Positions 1-12,394 of a stretch of DNA of 64,000 nucleotides are shown piece after piece (the stretch's first letter is position 1; every line of letters starts with the position of its first letter). The stretch lies in contig AP026541.1 of NCBI GenBank assembly GCA_026075535.2, forward strand, positions 13,082,001-13,146,000, written 5' to 3'. The stretch is from Tricholoma matsutake (lineage: Eukaryota > Basidiomycota > Agaricomycetes > Agaricales > Tricholomataceae). Made by a program: the position numbers and the translations under genes. The notes below the pieces were generated by a model. That model was not told the DNA's origin, did not search any database, and was given only the letters and a program-made list of their open reading frames with translations.

Positions 1-2538
1 CTCAGCTGAGAGTCCAGCGGATCTGAACTGATCCTTGATGATATCAGGTGTAATCCGAATGCCATTGACTACAATGCCACGTTGTCAAAGCAGAAGATTC
101 TGCCACCATTTAAAAACATGCTTCCAGTCTTTATCACATGTGAGGTCATTGTCACCAACATGGAGATTTAGAAATTTGAGGGGCTTGAGAATCGAGTAAA
201 TTGGTGAATTCTGCGACAGTGGAGATTTGAATGTGAGAAGGATGAAGGCCGATCCCCATCAAGTTTCACCATCAGATGCAATGGAAACTATATGAAGTTT
301 TGTTTTGTCCTGCAGCGCATTGACACCCTTGAGAACAGTCTGGATGACTTCTGCATGCTCTTCACCTGACTCCCGCTTGCAGTCTCCTGATATAATGACA
401 GGATGCCCAGGGTATATCCGATTATCTTTGCACAAGATTCCCAACACCCCAATGGTTGCCTAAAAATAGATCACATCATTTGCATCCGTGGACTCAGAGG
501 CAAACAGAAACTTTCTCACCTCACCCGCATGATGAACCTGTCTGTCATCCAGCACTTGAAACAACTCCTCCATGTCATCCTCGTTGATGAACTCCGTTGC
601 AGTGTTGTGGGCATGCTCCCTGCATAATCCCAGGAAATAGTTTGTCTTTGGATCCCAGCAGATTCTCTTCTCTGTGGCGATTTCATCAAACATCAAGCCT
701 GTGTGGATGAATTCAGAGCAATTTTCACTGTGAATCACATCCAGTACCCCCTCGAACATTGCCTCAACATTCACTGTGACCTGGATTACTGTGGGCTGCT
801 TGTGAGAAGGGACAATTGGTGAAACGGTTGAGCAGGTCCTGAGGTATGAAACACTTGGTGCATGGTTTGCTCGATGGTTAATCTCTGCCACTCTATTCCT
901 GCCCAATTTCCAGAGGAGCAATGCCTTCATATCTTCCTCCTCCATAAAACTCTTTCAGTTGTAGTACCCTTCTGCTGCCGCCATATATGAAGCCAACAAC
1001 CCATGGACCCCCTTCTTTTGATGGAGACCAATGTTGATCAGGAGATCCACTCGACTAACCCTCCCACTTGCAATCACCATTAAGAGTCACTTCTGGTCTG
1101 AAAGTGTGGCCGCTTTTATGAGGAGCTTCCTAGCCTATTTTAACCCACACAGTTGATAGAACTCGATTAGCTGGTTTTTATGATGCAGGATTTCCTGGAG
1201 GCCACTAAATTGATGGTATGTGAACCCAGCATTTTCATGAGCACCATCCTCCATCTGCATGAGTATACTCCCTAACATTTCATTCTTGATGAGCTGCCAA
1301 CATGGCTGACAGGCTACACCTGATCCCCCAGATAACCCATGGCAGCTGCACGTGAACAACTTCATCACACCATTTTTTAGGGCATAGTCCCATGGAAGAA
1401 TGATGGTGTCATGGAGAGCGAAGGGATACCTGGTATGTGGTGATTTCCCATCTGGAAAATTTATTTCATACCCCTCACATGCAGCCGCTGACATTTTTGG
1501 TCGTTTCAGAATGTCCTCGAAGGCATCAACATCAATGATCGCAGCTTCACCTGGCTGTTCGAAACTAGCCAGAAGATTGTTGGAGCCTGAGTCAACAGTG
1601 TCCAATACAGAAGATTCTCATTCGACAGCTGCCAATGGCAGACTTGGTATCTCTGGAACTGCGGGTGGCATACTATGGGTGTGGTTGGCTAGCACCCTGC
1701 ACACTCATGAGTAATTCCTTTAATGATATTCGATCTCAACTTACCTTTTCTTGAGAGCCATTACCAGATACGTCAACTTTCCTTCAAATAACCCTCCACT
1801 CACGCCATATTGCTCCACAAAGTATGTCGCAAAATTGACCAAGCCATCCAGCCCCCACCTCCCATGGCGGATGATCTCATCCATGGTTCCTTCTGTTCCC
1901 CAACCCAATGTTGACTTTAAGACACTGTTCAGCATTGTTTCCCATAACTCATCAACATCCAATGTGGCGTCATCAAATTCCTTTGGGTTTCATCCAAATG
2001 CCACCAACCTATCACATTCTGATGCTTCGGGAATGCTTGTTGGTAAGTCTTTGACCAAATCTCATAACATTTTGATGAAACTGTCAGAAATAGGTCCTGA
2101 AGCAGGCTTGAACATTGGGGAAACAGTTTTGCCTTGCATAGCAATGGTAGAAGCAGCGGGGATTGTATCAGTCACTGAATTTGAATGTATAGTGAGTTTG
2201 TAACCATGAACTGGTGCTGAGCTATCGACTGTTGATGGCACGCTGGCAGCTTTTGGTTTCAAGAAGCTGAGAATGTTTCCATCCTTCTTCTTTTTCACCT
2301 CCTTATTTCATTTCTGTTGTGCTGCTTTACAGATTTTCTTTCCATGATGGTGCTTCTCGAGATTAGCAAGCCCTATTGTACCACAATTGACATGGCTATC
2401 ACAATCCAGACAGATGGCATATCCCTCTGCATCAAGAATAGGCAGTGCCATCTTGATTAGATCATCAATGTTGCTTTTATACCTAGAATCTGTGACACAT
2501 ACTATAGACTCTTGAACAGTGCTCATGTTTTCAATCAA
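1..2538 (-). pseudogene. Decayed repeated Agaricomycete hypothetical protein, runs off the left edge
   Basis: One reading frame can be followed from 2538 to base 1 on the minus strand across a predicted 48-nt intron (1697-1744, GTAAGT donor, TGCAG acceptor). It is broken by eight TGA codons (2308, 2062, 1990, 1618, 1087, 955, 259, 85) and two TAG codons (1135, 460). The N-terminus has a Cys/His-rich stretch (CLDCDSHVNC, then HHHGKKIC) that could be a zinc finger; later come YPFALHDTIILPW and a Cys pair in GVACQPCWQL. I recognise the pattern as a high-copy hypothetical family of mushroom genomes, probably carried by or derived from a transposon, but I know no function. At 85 and 259 the TGA sits where the family seems to have Arg, and W-W near 110 looks like R-converted-to-W. 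Function is unknown; pseudogene status is clear. Confidence 0.75.
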
Positions 2539-3525
2539 ATAGTTTTCTGGTGCAGTGAATACGAGTGTGGTGGGTAGCTTGCATTGACTGATGATGCACG
2601 AAAAAGAAATTTGTCCAAATATGGAAAGACATTCAAGGCATATGTTTTTTCACTTGCTTTCTGGTGCTAGAGGCCTTCCTAAAGCTGTACCACTCTCCAT
2701 ACTGTCTGTGGATCTAATAATATGTTTTAATGTACTCAATTTGGTGTTCTGAGGTCCTGTTCTGGAGGTGTCCTTTTTTTTTTTTCACAGCCTGCAGCTG
2801 GACTAACTAACCGGGCACTGGTATGGGATTCCCGGGCCGGAGCACCCTTGCAATTTTCCTACAATAATAAATTCCAATCCTCTATGTGAATGTCACCATT
2901 CTATGCTAACTATGGTTATAATCCACAAATGGGAGTAGAATTTAGGTAACAGGCAAAGGTGCAGTCCATGGAAGATTTCCTACAACAGTTGAAGAAGGTG
3001 CAGGCAGAAGCCAAAGCAGCATTACATAAGGCATGCAATGACATGATGTGTTGGGCAAACTGATCACACGGTGATGCGCCTACCTAATACTTGGTGATAT
3101 ATCTCTTCTGCCAGCAGATTATATTTCTCTACCACATGAGGTAAGTCTATGTCCTTGTCACTATAGGCAATTATTGCTGCCCACAGCCATCATGGTTCTT
3201 GTGCTTTGATGCATGTCAAGGGGTACCTATGAGGCATGTATTACACTTCCCCATCAAGCAATATGCCTCCTGCACAACACTTCCTGCTGGCAGCATACTA
3301 TTATTGATGATTCACTTAGTCTCTACACTGCATATGTAAGCATCTCGACTCCTCAAGGTATGGGTTCTCTTGGTTATCTCACCTGCTAGTTCTGATTAAA
3401 TTTATTGAGGTCCAACTATTTGATGATATTTTTGCTCTACTCCCAGTGTTTTCCAAAAAAAGCTAAGGATTTCTAGGCCTAATGCATGAGCCACTGCTCA
3501 AAATTTACATAGAATAAACAATAAC
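2539..3525. other. No gene seen
   Basis: This stretch contains a T-run near 2777-2788 and otherwise unique-looking A/T-rich sequence. I see no convincing coding region or repeat. Confidence 0.5.
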
Positions 3526-6500
3526 CTATGAGAGAAAAGAGTTGTGCCATTCAGGACCGAGGGTAGAGGAAGGAAAGTCAACAGATGCAGCATAAGATTG
3601 TGGTAAGGTAAGAATATTGAAATGGTCAGGCAGGCTTGCACTAAGCGGCACGAACATGAGGTAGTGTGCTCCTTCCAAGGAGAGCAGCCAGCCAGTGTGT
3701 CTCTGGTAGCCAGACAAGTCCTCTGTCTTCTGCTGGACATACTTCAGAGATTTCTGCTGTGTGGTGGGCACAACCAACAAGTGCACCGACTTGTCATTTG
3801 AGCCAGCAATGACACCACCGATCAAGGAATCCCACACCTGCACCAATTTGTCCTCAGAGCCAGAGACAATATGTCTGTCATTGCTCGAAAATGCGACTGA
3901 CATGTGGCCCTCTAGCACCTTCAGCATCTCGCCCATCGAGGCATCCCACACCCACACCGATTTGTCCTCAGAGCTGGAGACAATATGTCTGTCATCACTC
4001 GAAAATGCGACTGAAAGGACACCATTAGTGTGGCCCACCAGCACCTTCAGCATCTTGCCCATTGAGGCATCCCACACCCACACCAATTGGTCACTTGAGC
4101 CGGAGACAATATGCCTGTCATCACTTGAAAATGCGACTGAATGGACATAGCTAGTGTGGCCCTCCAGCACCTTCAGCATCTTGCCCGTCGAGGCATCCCA
4201 CACCTGCACCGATTCATCCCAAGAGCCAGAGACAATACACCTGTCATCGCTTGAAAATGCAACACAAAACACTCGACTTCCCACCCTGAAAGTCACCAAT
4301 GGCATCCCACCCTGTAACATATTGGTGAAACATGGGATTCTAGGGAAGTGCCTCCTCCATTCATGACAGGGTGGCAAATCCCGGTGCCATGTTGCAAGTG
4401 CAGAGATATAAAGGTGTGGCATTGACAACGCCACCTCACTTCCACTGAAATACAGTGCAAAAGATGCAGCCTCAGCCAGCTCTTCTCCTAAGGCCAAGTC
4501 ATTCTAAAAATTAGGGTTAGTCAATCATGAAGTAGTCAGTTAAGATATCGCTCACATTTGTAACCCACTTACACGCTGTTCAAAGCATTCGATCACATAG
4601 GCCACGCGAACCCAAGAGGTTCATGACCTCAATCCAGAATAGTACACGAAGCTGAAGGAATTCCAACAGGGTACCACGGAGGACATCCGATTCAGTCAAT
4701 GCGACAGCCGAGACATGGTAATCCCAATTTCGGCAGGAATAGCTCAAGACAGTAGAGACGTTCCACTTGACCGCATCTGGAAGTGCAGAATTATCACGAT
4801 CAAGTACAAATGATGTTGTGATATTCGCAATGTTGAATTTCAAGCCGTTGGCCATGACACGGAAGCAGCAGTTGGTGAGGAGACTATGGTGTTTTGCTTG
4901 ATCACACCAAAATTCTTTTGCCCGACCTTGGTTGAACACAAAGTTAGTGAAAGATTTGTGGTATGAGAGGACAGCGTGAAGGTGGGAGAGAACTTTATCA
5001 GCAACTGGGGTGTATGGAAATGGGCTGGTCTTGTTCTTGTTAGGAGGAAAGAGAAGTTCAGCGACAAGGGTTGTTGATGTACGCTCCACACTGCAGAGAA
5101 AGCTGTGAAGGATATGGAGCCTGTTCATAAAGTAAACACCTTTGAAACTGCAGAAAGCGTCCGAAAGGACTTGAAGATATAAGCAGTCAAGCAATGGTGT
5201 CTCCTCCTCTGAAGTTTGTGGAGGGGCCGAGTCAGAGTGTAAAGGGATGGATTTCAGGCGCTCCTCCTGTTCCACTGGTGTATACCCTGCCAAATACCTG
5301 ACAACTGTTGCGGCGTAGATGAACAAGCCAGCTGCCTGCACCTCAAGCTTCTCCATTTCTGGATGTCCCACAAAGTCTGGAAGGTTAGTGTTCAGGTAGG
5401 TCTTGATGTCGGCCTGGGCTTCCCTAATTGGCACTTGTTCAAGACGATAGAACTGCTTGTCCCCAAAGGACTCCAGATGGGTGACGAGATTAGGGTCTGG
5501 TCAACTGGTAGCGAAAAACTTGAGACCCCATAAGCGATGTTTGTTGATGACATCAAGTAAGTCACGCAAAAACTCCGAACCATCTATCTCGTCGACAGTG
5601 TCGATGACCATGAGGAAATGCAGTGACTTTGATGAGTCTGCAGGTTGAGCTTTTTCCCAAGGTTCGATAAGGAGGCTCTCAAGCTGAGCACGGACATTGT
5701 GATGTATGGTGTTGAGCTTTCCAGAATCATGCAAAGCGTCGGCGAATGCTTTGCATTGAAGAGCTAGGTGATATACAATGGTATGAATGATGCGATTTGC
5801 AAATCTCATCTCCTTGAATTGGCGTGAGCAGAAGAAGTTGCCTCCCAAAATGATCGTGTCATCAGTGTCACTAGCAAACTTGAAACGGCGGGTGATGGTG
5901 TAGGCGATGGTGCTCTTCCCTGACCCAGCCAAACCAAAGAGCCAGTAGACAGTCTGGCTTTCCGATGAGGTATCGTTGGCCCATCTCGTGATGTCGCCTA
6001 ATATACAGACGCGGGTTCCAGGCATGCAGACTGCACGACACAGAAACTGCCATTGTTCCCCCTCTAGTTTGTATTTATGGTCAGTGATATGCGAAGCTTT
6101 GAGCTGCTCCAGGAGTAGTTTCTGTTAGAGGAATGAGCGTGGAATGGAATTTGAAATGGCGGGACTACACACTGCCAAGTTCTCCTGAATTGCAAGTACG
6201 GTCTTGTGGACTCTGAAACCAGTTACAACCTAAACAGATGGGAGAAGAAATGATACATGAAAAATAACAATGATTGCACAAATACACACCACAAGTTGCT
6301 CCCTGGCCTGATTGATGCGTTCGAAAATCTCCGCAATCTGCCCCTTATCCTCGTCATGATCTGCGATCTTTCTGCCAAGCGACTGCTTCTGGAGATCATT
6401 CAAGTTCTTCCATTCTTCTTCTAGAGCCCTATACGGTGGGTGGTCTACCCATCAATTTAAGCACAAAGGAAAAGGCATGCGTACTTTTTATATACTTCCA

Positions 6501-7244
6501 GTCCTTGCTCTTCCGCTGGGTTATTCGATCGCCAGCCATCCAGTGCTTCCTCTATCGTGTGAAGCTGATCCACCGTCAATAGAATCTGTTAGTCGGCCGT
6601 ATCGATGTTGTCTTTCACCACCTTGTATGCGGAGTCAGTCAGGCTATGGTGTGAAGAATAGCAATGCACTTCTGTTATCCGGATAAGAATCTTTGCAATA
6701 TTGAAGCCTAACTTGATAGGATTTGGGTCCAAGACATCTGGCACCCTCTTGAGGAGCATTGTGGTGAAACTCAGTGTGACGGCGGCATAGTCCTTCACAG
6801 TCGCTCGAACGCTGGTAGCACCATCCTGAGTTGGGATTTTGCACTGACCTATAACCGCCTGTCAATCTGATGAGCAGGACATACTCTCAAGATTTCTCAC
6901 TGTGAGCCACGGCAGCTGTGGACGGGCCTGAACTTGATGGCTGTGATCATGATAACTGATCTGCATGCTGGGCTGAGCGCTTATTGATGGGGCAATGATA
7001 CATGAAAGATACCTTGCTGTTTTGAAGCGCCAATGACTCTGAAGTCTATCGAATGAGCCACCGATGATGATGTGATAGCATGGTGAACCGAAGATATTTC
7101 TCCATCCTGATTTTTGTGTCCAGAGTCTGAAGGTTGAGGGGAATTCGCCTGGCTATGAGGCTTGCTAAACATCTTCAACCACTTTATTGGAGACTGCAAT
7201 ATCTTTGAAATCCCTTTGTGGGTCTGTAATTGTGGGTCAGTCAT
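3526..7244 (-). pseudogene. NACHT-WD40 NLR-like (STAND NTPase) pseudogene
   Basis: Fungal NLR-like receptors couple an NTP-driven NACHT switch to repeat sensors and are thought to act in non-self recognition. The likely start is the ATG at 7244 (MTDPQLQTHKG). Small N-terminal helical exons follow, with introns near 6929-7015, 6430-6480, 6230-6290 and 6122-6175. The NACHT region (6025-4580) shows a Walker A motif, GLAGSGKST (about 5909-5935), and a Walker B-like MVIDTVDEID. A 52-nt intron (GTGAGC donor, CTAAC branch site, TAG acceptor, about 4500-4552) leads to the C-terminus with about four WD40 repeats (VAFSSDDRHIVSGS...VWVWDAS) and a terminal LMFVP..LP..F segment typical of these proteins. 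Breaks are TGA at 6862 and TAA at 6589 in the N-terminus, TGA at 5501 inside the T-S-R-P-D motif (Arg lost), and TGA at 4580. The WD40 blocks are very alike at about 126 bp each. The frame is otherwise open, so inactivation may be recent. Confidence 0.82.
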
Positions 7245-7473
7245 GTTAGTGAGAGCAAGAGACAACAAGATCACAATGCGGCCATTTGTAATGCAGCTCC
7301 CACATCAATCAAGGCATCATGCGTCAAACTCTATTCATAACATCTCTGTCAAGGAGCGATTTGCGGACATCAATAACATATCGAGAGATCAGCATATGCA
7401 GCATAGAACGTTATAACGATACTCACATTTTCGAAGAGGCACACGAGGGGATGATGCAGCGAATGTGCAATGA

Positions 7474-7613
7474 TACGATATGATACTACAGTTGATTGAT
7501 TTGAGTATGATATACGAAATCGTTAATGTTACTTACCTTGTACGATATGATACTAGAGTTGATTTGAGTATGATATACGAATGTTTGCAGAATCGTTAAT
7601 GTTACTTACCTTG
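7474..7613. repeat. Tandem duplication of a 67/73-bp unit
   Basis: Two adjacent copies (7474-7540 and 7541-7613) share nearly the whole sequence from TACGATATGATACTA to GTTACTTACCTTG. The second has a 9-bp insertion and lacks 3 bp. On the minus strand each copy contains CAAGGTAAGTAAC, a good 5' splice-site consensus, and both lie upstream of the NLR start codon, so they may be duplicated leader-intron sequence. Confidence 0.8.
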
Positions 7614-8073
7614 TTGGATAGACTCGTAACCACTCCCTCGTACAAGTATGAGGACGTCGATACCTTGTAGAGGGACTGGTTTAACTGAGCATTGCCATCT
7701 CTTTGGTCCATTGTCCAACACCCTCTTTTCATAAATAACCCTTTTGGGTTCCTGAATCCTGTGTACAAATATTATTTTCCGCGCGCGAAGGGATTTCCCA
7801 TGCGCAACTTTTTGCTACTGGTTGAAATAGCTGATTGCCTAGAGATATGCTCGTAGAGTTTTGTACAAATCTAATCTAAGTATACATGCTAATATTTCTA
7901 GGAGCGGAAGCGACTGGCCGGAATCCCAAAAAACAAGAACCTATTGGAAGACCTCCTCCCGGATTCCAACCCAATCGAAACGGGGTGAGCTGAGATATGA
8001 CTACGGTAACCCATATGAGAAGCAAGCCTAAGGTGTGTTGTAGTCATGATGAAGACTCACCCGTGAATACCCA
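7614..8073. other. Gap between NLR pseudogene and DIRS-like element
   Basis: A 71-codon minus-strand open frame (7553-7768) ends in a GTAAGT donor and may be untranslated leader of the NLR gene. The rest holds no gene I recognise, and no clear terminal repeat of the DIRS-like element was found. Confidence 0.35.
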
Positions 8074-9090
8074 TCAAGCCTTGGGGAGGCTTCTCATCTG
8101 TGGATGCTGTGGTTGTGAACTGATAGGGAGCATCTCGATGTGCATGGCACCTAGATAGTCCATACAACGCCAATATTCCAAAAAGGCCTGCAAACGCCAA
8201 CAGCTGAACTTCTTAACCATATCTGGTGGCACTCCTGCGATGAGGTAGAAGGTTGTTCCTCCAATACGAAAGCAGTGCCCTGTGATGCGGGGGTATCCCT
8301 TGTTCGTCACATGAAGAATTCTATTGACTCGCCGAATAAATGTGGACCTAGTGAACATGATTACTTTATCGTGTGCATCACGATATGCCACAATAGGATG
8401 ATTAATGTCAAGCCTGTTCTTAATAAAATGAATAGGATCCAGCAGGGCCTCTTGGTGAGGGATCCAAATGTCGTCGCCTCAAGCCTTCTGTGTTTTTGAC
8501 CAAGGGAGGTGAAGGCCGCAGGCGCCGTTCTGCACAGTAGATTGTGCAATGCTAGAAAAGGTGGCACGGCGCAGTGGATCAAATTTCTGCAGGTCCTGAG
8601 TCAGTGGTAGGAGCTCCCCACTGCGAAGCTGGGAGAAAAATGAGAGGAAACATATGGCTCGGATACAAATGTCCAGTCCAGAAGATCTGCTGAGGCCCCA
8701 GTTAAGATCCCGAAGCATGGAAATAGTGATGGGCGGCCTCTTGCCACGGTATGAAGACACCGGCCTGAGCTCCTCCACACCCTTTAAGACCTGACGCAGT
8801 TGCTCTCCACCCTGCCACACCAGTCCTTGCTTCTCATGCTCCTTCTTTATAGCTGATATCTTCGCACTGACCATCTTTCCTGCAAAACACCTGGCATAGG
8901 ATGACACCCATGCTATGAGAAGGTCCTCCCTAGCTGGAAAAACATCATCGTCATGGATGTTGAGGGCCTTGCAGAAATATAGGAATTCACGTAACCTGCT
9001 CGCATCTTTGGATTGCATTGATTTGCTCACTGCTGCATTTTGAACATGGCTAATCTTCTCCACAAGGTCAGCTGGCATAGCTAGAGCCAA
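8074..9090 (-). pseudogene. Tyrosine recombinase of the DIRS-like element
   Basis: The enzyme would integrate the circular cDNA by site-specific strand exchange through a 3'-phosphotyrosine. The frame from 9090 to 8074 (about 338 residues) is open except for one TGA at 8479, after SKTQKA, where Arg is likely lost. Catalytic features are visible: the first Arg in SQLRSGELLPL, the H-x-x-R box in GHCFRIGGTT and the probable nucleophile Tyr in AFLEYWR. The N-terminal half is the helical core-binding region. It lies 232 bp downstream of the RT-RNase H frame. Type-level assignment is firm; the exact DIRS subgroup is not determined. Confidence 0.85.
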
Positions 9091-9322
9091 ATGCAGTAGT
9101 CTCTTGCATGGTGTCAGGACTCGAGAAGTGTACGGGCATGAATGGCCATGGTGGTGAATGTAATGTTTGCTGTGAATTTGCGCTACTCAGAGTAGGTTGT
9201 TTGTGTGCATGTCAGTGTGGGGGATAGTCCTAAGAGGCAGCATCATGATGAGAAAATTGCAGTGGTCAGCAGCAAGGACACAGTGTGTGTGACATGACAA
9301 AAACCATAGAACAGTGTCTCCA

Positions 9323-11057
9323 TTACAAGCTAGCAATTCTTTGGTCATGGTAATCTACTGCTCTATGTACATAACTTTCCAAATGAAAAGGTATCCTGGG
9401 CAGAAAAGTGTATAATAAGGATTTCCCTGGAAAGATGCCTCTCAACGGCCCATCTGCCGTGTTGTCTAATGTCAGCACCCAGATGGTGGATATCCATAAT
9501 GCATGGCCCTGGATGAGTTTGACAATCTCCCACAATATGGTGTTCTGCTGAACGCCCCATGATCTGCCTGCCTTCAAAGCCCCTACCACACCCTTGTTGT
9601 CTGAACAAATGATTATATGGCAATTTGAGTACTTTCCTGTGATCAGGGTGCAAATGGCCAACTCCACTGCCACCATCTCCACCCATCCAATCTCTCGCCC
9701 CTCCAAGTTCCAGCCATCCCTGAGTTGCCATGCAAGCCACCTCCCATCGAGGATCAATCCGATACCCCATCCTGTCAATGTGTCGACAAATAGCATTGAG
9801 TCTGACGGACTCGGGGCGTGTATAATCTCAATCCCCACAAACTGATCTTGCAGGCGCCTTCTCCACCAAGCGATATCCTCTGATGCCCCAGCTGATAACC
9901 TGTGTTTAACCTCTTCTGAGCCACCTGTCCTGAAACCACCTCGGAATCTATACAAGGAAACCAAGCACGAACGCCCCTCCAGTATGACCAGGCAGATGTG
10001 GTTCAGGGTGCCAATAATCTTTTCGGTGTCCTTTGCTGAGTGAAGTGACCCATGAGTCCAATCCAAGACATGCCCAAGATATTTCACCTTCTTCTTCTCT
10101 GGGAGCTCTACCTTCTTCACAGCAAGGTCCCACCAGAATCTGATGTACATGAACGCCATCGAGAAGTCAACAACCTTTGATGGAGCCCACAGCCAGCCTA
10201 GCTCTTCTGCAATTTTCCATATCAATTTGGATGTGTAGGTGTACTCATGAACACCCCCAGCAAGTTTGTGGGAGGGGTAGCGTAAAAATATAAAACCATC
10301 CACCCATTTAATAACAGCTTCTATGCCCCAACTCATGAATATTTTGACCATTGCATCTGCAACCCTGCCAAAAATAGCTGGCGCCAGTGAAGTGCCAAAA
10401 TTCAGGACGTGATCAAGATGAACCAGGCCTTTAATTCTGATAGCCAGGAAATGGCATGCCGAAGGGTGGGTCGGAATGTTCCTGAAAGCTGTGTCGACAT
10501 CGAAAACTGCTGCCTGTGTCCCCTCAGGTGCATCTGCAACCAGGAGATAGCATTCTGAGAAGGAACCCCATGTGCACTGGAATTTTTTCGAGTCAATGAT
10601 TATGTTGACAGAGGTTTCAGTGGGATCGATAATGTAGTTCTCCAACAAGTCAAGAGGCAAATGTTCGAGGTCAATGCTACATTTATTTTTTGGATATGAA
10701 TGATTTACAATGACACAGTGTTTAGTGGGATTTTGGTCAATAACTGCGAGGGGAGCTGTGCAAAAATGTCCAATGAGGGAAAAAAAGTGTATCGGGCTCA
10801 TACCTGTGTGATAGTCTGCCAAGCTCAATCTCCTCAGTGTATTTTGCAACAACAAAATCTTCATCTTCTTGTGAAACGTAATGGTTAGGCGGAAAGGATG
10901 TGCAAGATAAAGAAACATTTTCTAAGCCGCAATAGAAACCTTGCTGAAGACCTGTCAGTATGTCGTCGAACTCATCAAGGATGCCTGCATCCTCGAGTGC
11001 AGCCTCCCACACATCTGCCTTGAGTTTGGTCACAATGGGAAAGATATCTTCAAGCAT
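9323..11057 (-). pseudogene. Reverse transcriptase-RNase H of the DIRS-like element
   Basis: The protein would copy element RNA into DNA and remove the RNA strand. The start is the ATG at 11057, which overlaps the end of the gag frame. The first part (11057 to about 10787) and the rest (to 9323) are in different frames. The shift lies in a run of seven A (10780-10786, T on the coding strand), just before IGHFCTAPLAV. RT motif A is AVFDVDTAFRNIPTHPS; motif C reads KWVDGFIF (10295-10303), so the second catalytic Asp is Gly. RNase H shows MLFVDTLTGWGIG, EMVAVELA and ICSDNKGVVGAL. Near the end, DNTADGPLRG looks altered from an expected ADDPSRG. The frameshift and the lost Asp both argue for a dead copy. 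Confidence 0.85.
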
Positions 11058-12387
11058 TGCATCTTGCCGATCTGTGCATGAGATCACCACACAAGGAGCA
11101 GGAGTGATTATAGATGTAGGAGGGGCCTTGTCTGCAGCCAAGCGGACTAACATTAAATGTGATGCAGACAACCCTGCTTCCAAGAATTTTGTCCACCCAT
11201 TTTCCTTGCTTGAGCACCAGTTTCTTTGCATTTCCTTGGTGATCCTTGTGGAGGTGGGGTTCTGCACAGAGATAACATTTGAGGATGGTGGGAGGCTGGT
11301 GGGGTCAAAAGGGGGGTGGGTAGGAGGGTGGAAAAAACTGAGGAAACGACCCCCCCTGCCCAGCCGTAAATGTGCTTCCACCCTGCACTCCATGACCCCT
11401 ACCCTGTATTCCCACTGTACGGCCTGCTGCCCAGCCACCAATGCTCAAGTGCTCCAGAACCAAGGGGATGATGTTTTTTATTTTGAATTTCTGGAATAGG
11501 CTCTCATCAAAAATCAAGCCATAAGTGTCATCCCTCCGACCAACCCATGAGGAGTAGGTTTCAATGAGGTAGCCCCTGTATGATGACCAGTTGAGAGTGA
11601 AGTCTGGTCTGGATGCAATGATGCTGAAGAATTCCAGGAACATATCTGCACAATCAAAGGCCTTTGCACCACCCAGGTCTATGTCATCACCCAGGACGAG
11701 GTATTTCCTCATCCCGCAGATGAAGTTCTTGGGTATCTCAGTGAAATCATCCATTGAGAGGTAATAGTCCCTTGCAGCTGTCAACGTCTTTTGCTTCAAC
11801 CTGATTTCACCCTTCTCATTCATGCCAATCTCTGTATCAAATGCATTGGTAGCCCTGGTTGCGTTCAAGCAAGCCCTGTGTGTGCAGAGCACAAGCAGTA
11901 TGTAGTTTTTGAACCCCCCCTTCAACTCCTTGATTACTGCATTCAGGAGTTCGCTCGTAACATTGGTAATTGTCTGTGAAAAGTACTTCCTAGTTCGCCC
12001 AGGCAGCTCACCAAGTGACAATGGTGCCACCCCATTCATACCAGAAATCACCCTTTGCGAAGGCTGAGCCGTCCCCACAATGCCCAATGCTGAAACTATC
12101 ACTGTGATAAGATCCGGGTTCAGTGAAAGTTGGGGTGGTGCTGATGCCTGCAAACGTGGATCTGTAGTAGGGAGATCAGCCTTTGCATCCCAGTCTGGCA
12201 TAAATACATTGTGGGCACCATGATGGTATAACTGCGCCATTGTGAGAGAGCCACCCTGGGCACATGATGATGCAGGGATAGGAGGGTTGAGAGCAGAAGT
12301 GCCCGCCTCTACATGTTGTGCTACTATATGCGAACTATGTGATGCTGAATTATGCGTGCAAAAATATGCTTGCATAGGTATGTGCAA
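11050..12387 (-). pseudogene. Gag-like zinc-knuckle protein of the DIRS-like element
   Basis: Gag proteins package element RNA. The frame opens at about 12387 and continues past a TGA at 11305 to a TGA at 11050. The middle is alpha-helical (AARDYYLSMDDFTEIP, WVGRRDDTYGLIFDESLF). After the 11305 stop the same frame encodes CYLCAEP..H and a CCHC knuckle, CSLCGDLMHRSARC (C-x2-C-x4-H-x4-C). The final TGA overlaps the RT start codon, so RT may be reached by re-initiation. The N-terminal part is out of frame with the preceding ORF, probably through one small indel near 12390. Confidence 0.7.
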
Positions 12388-12394
12388 TTATGGG

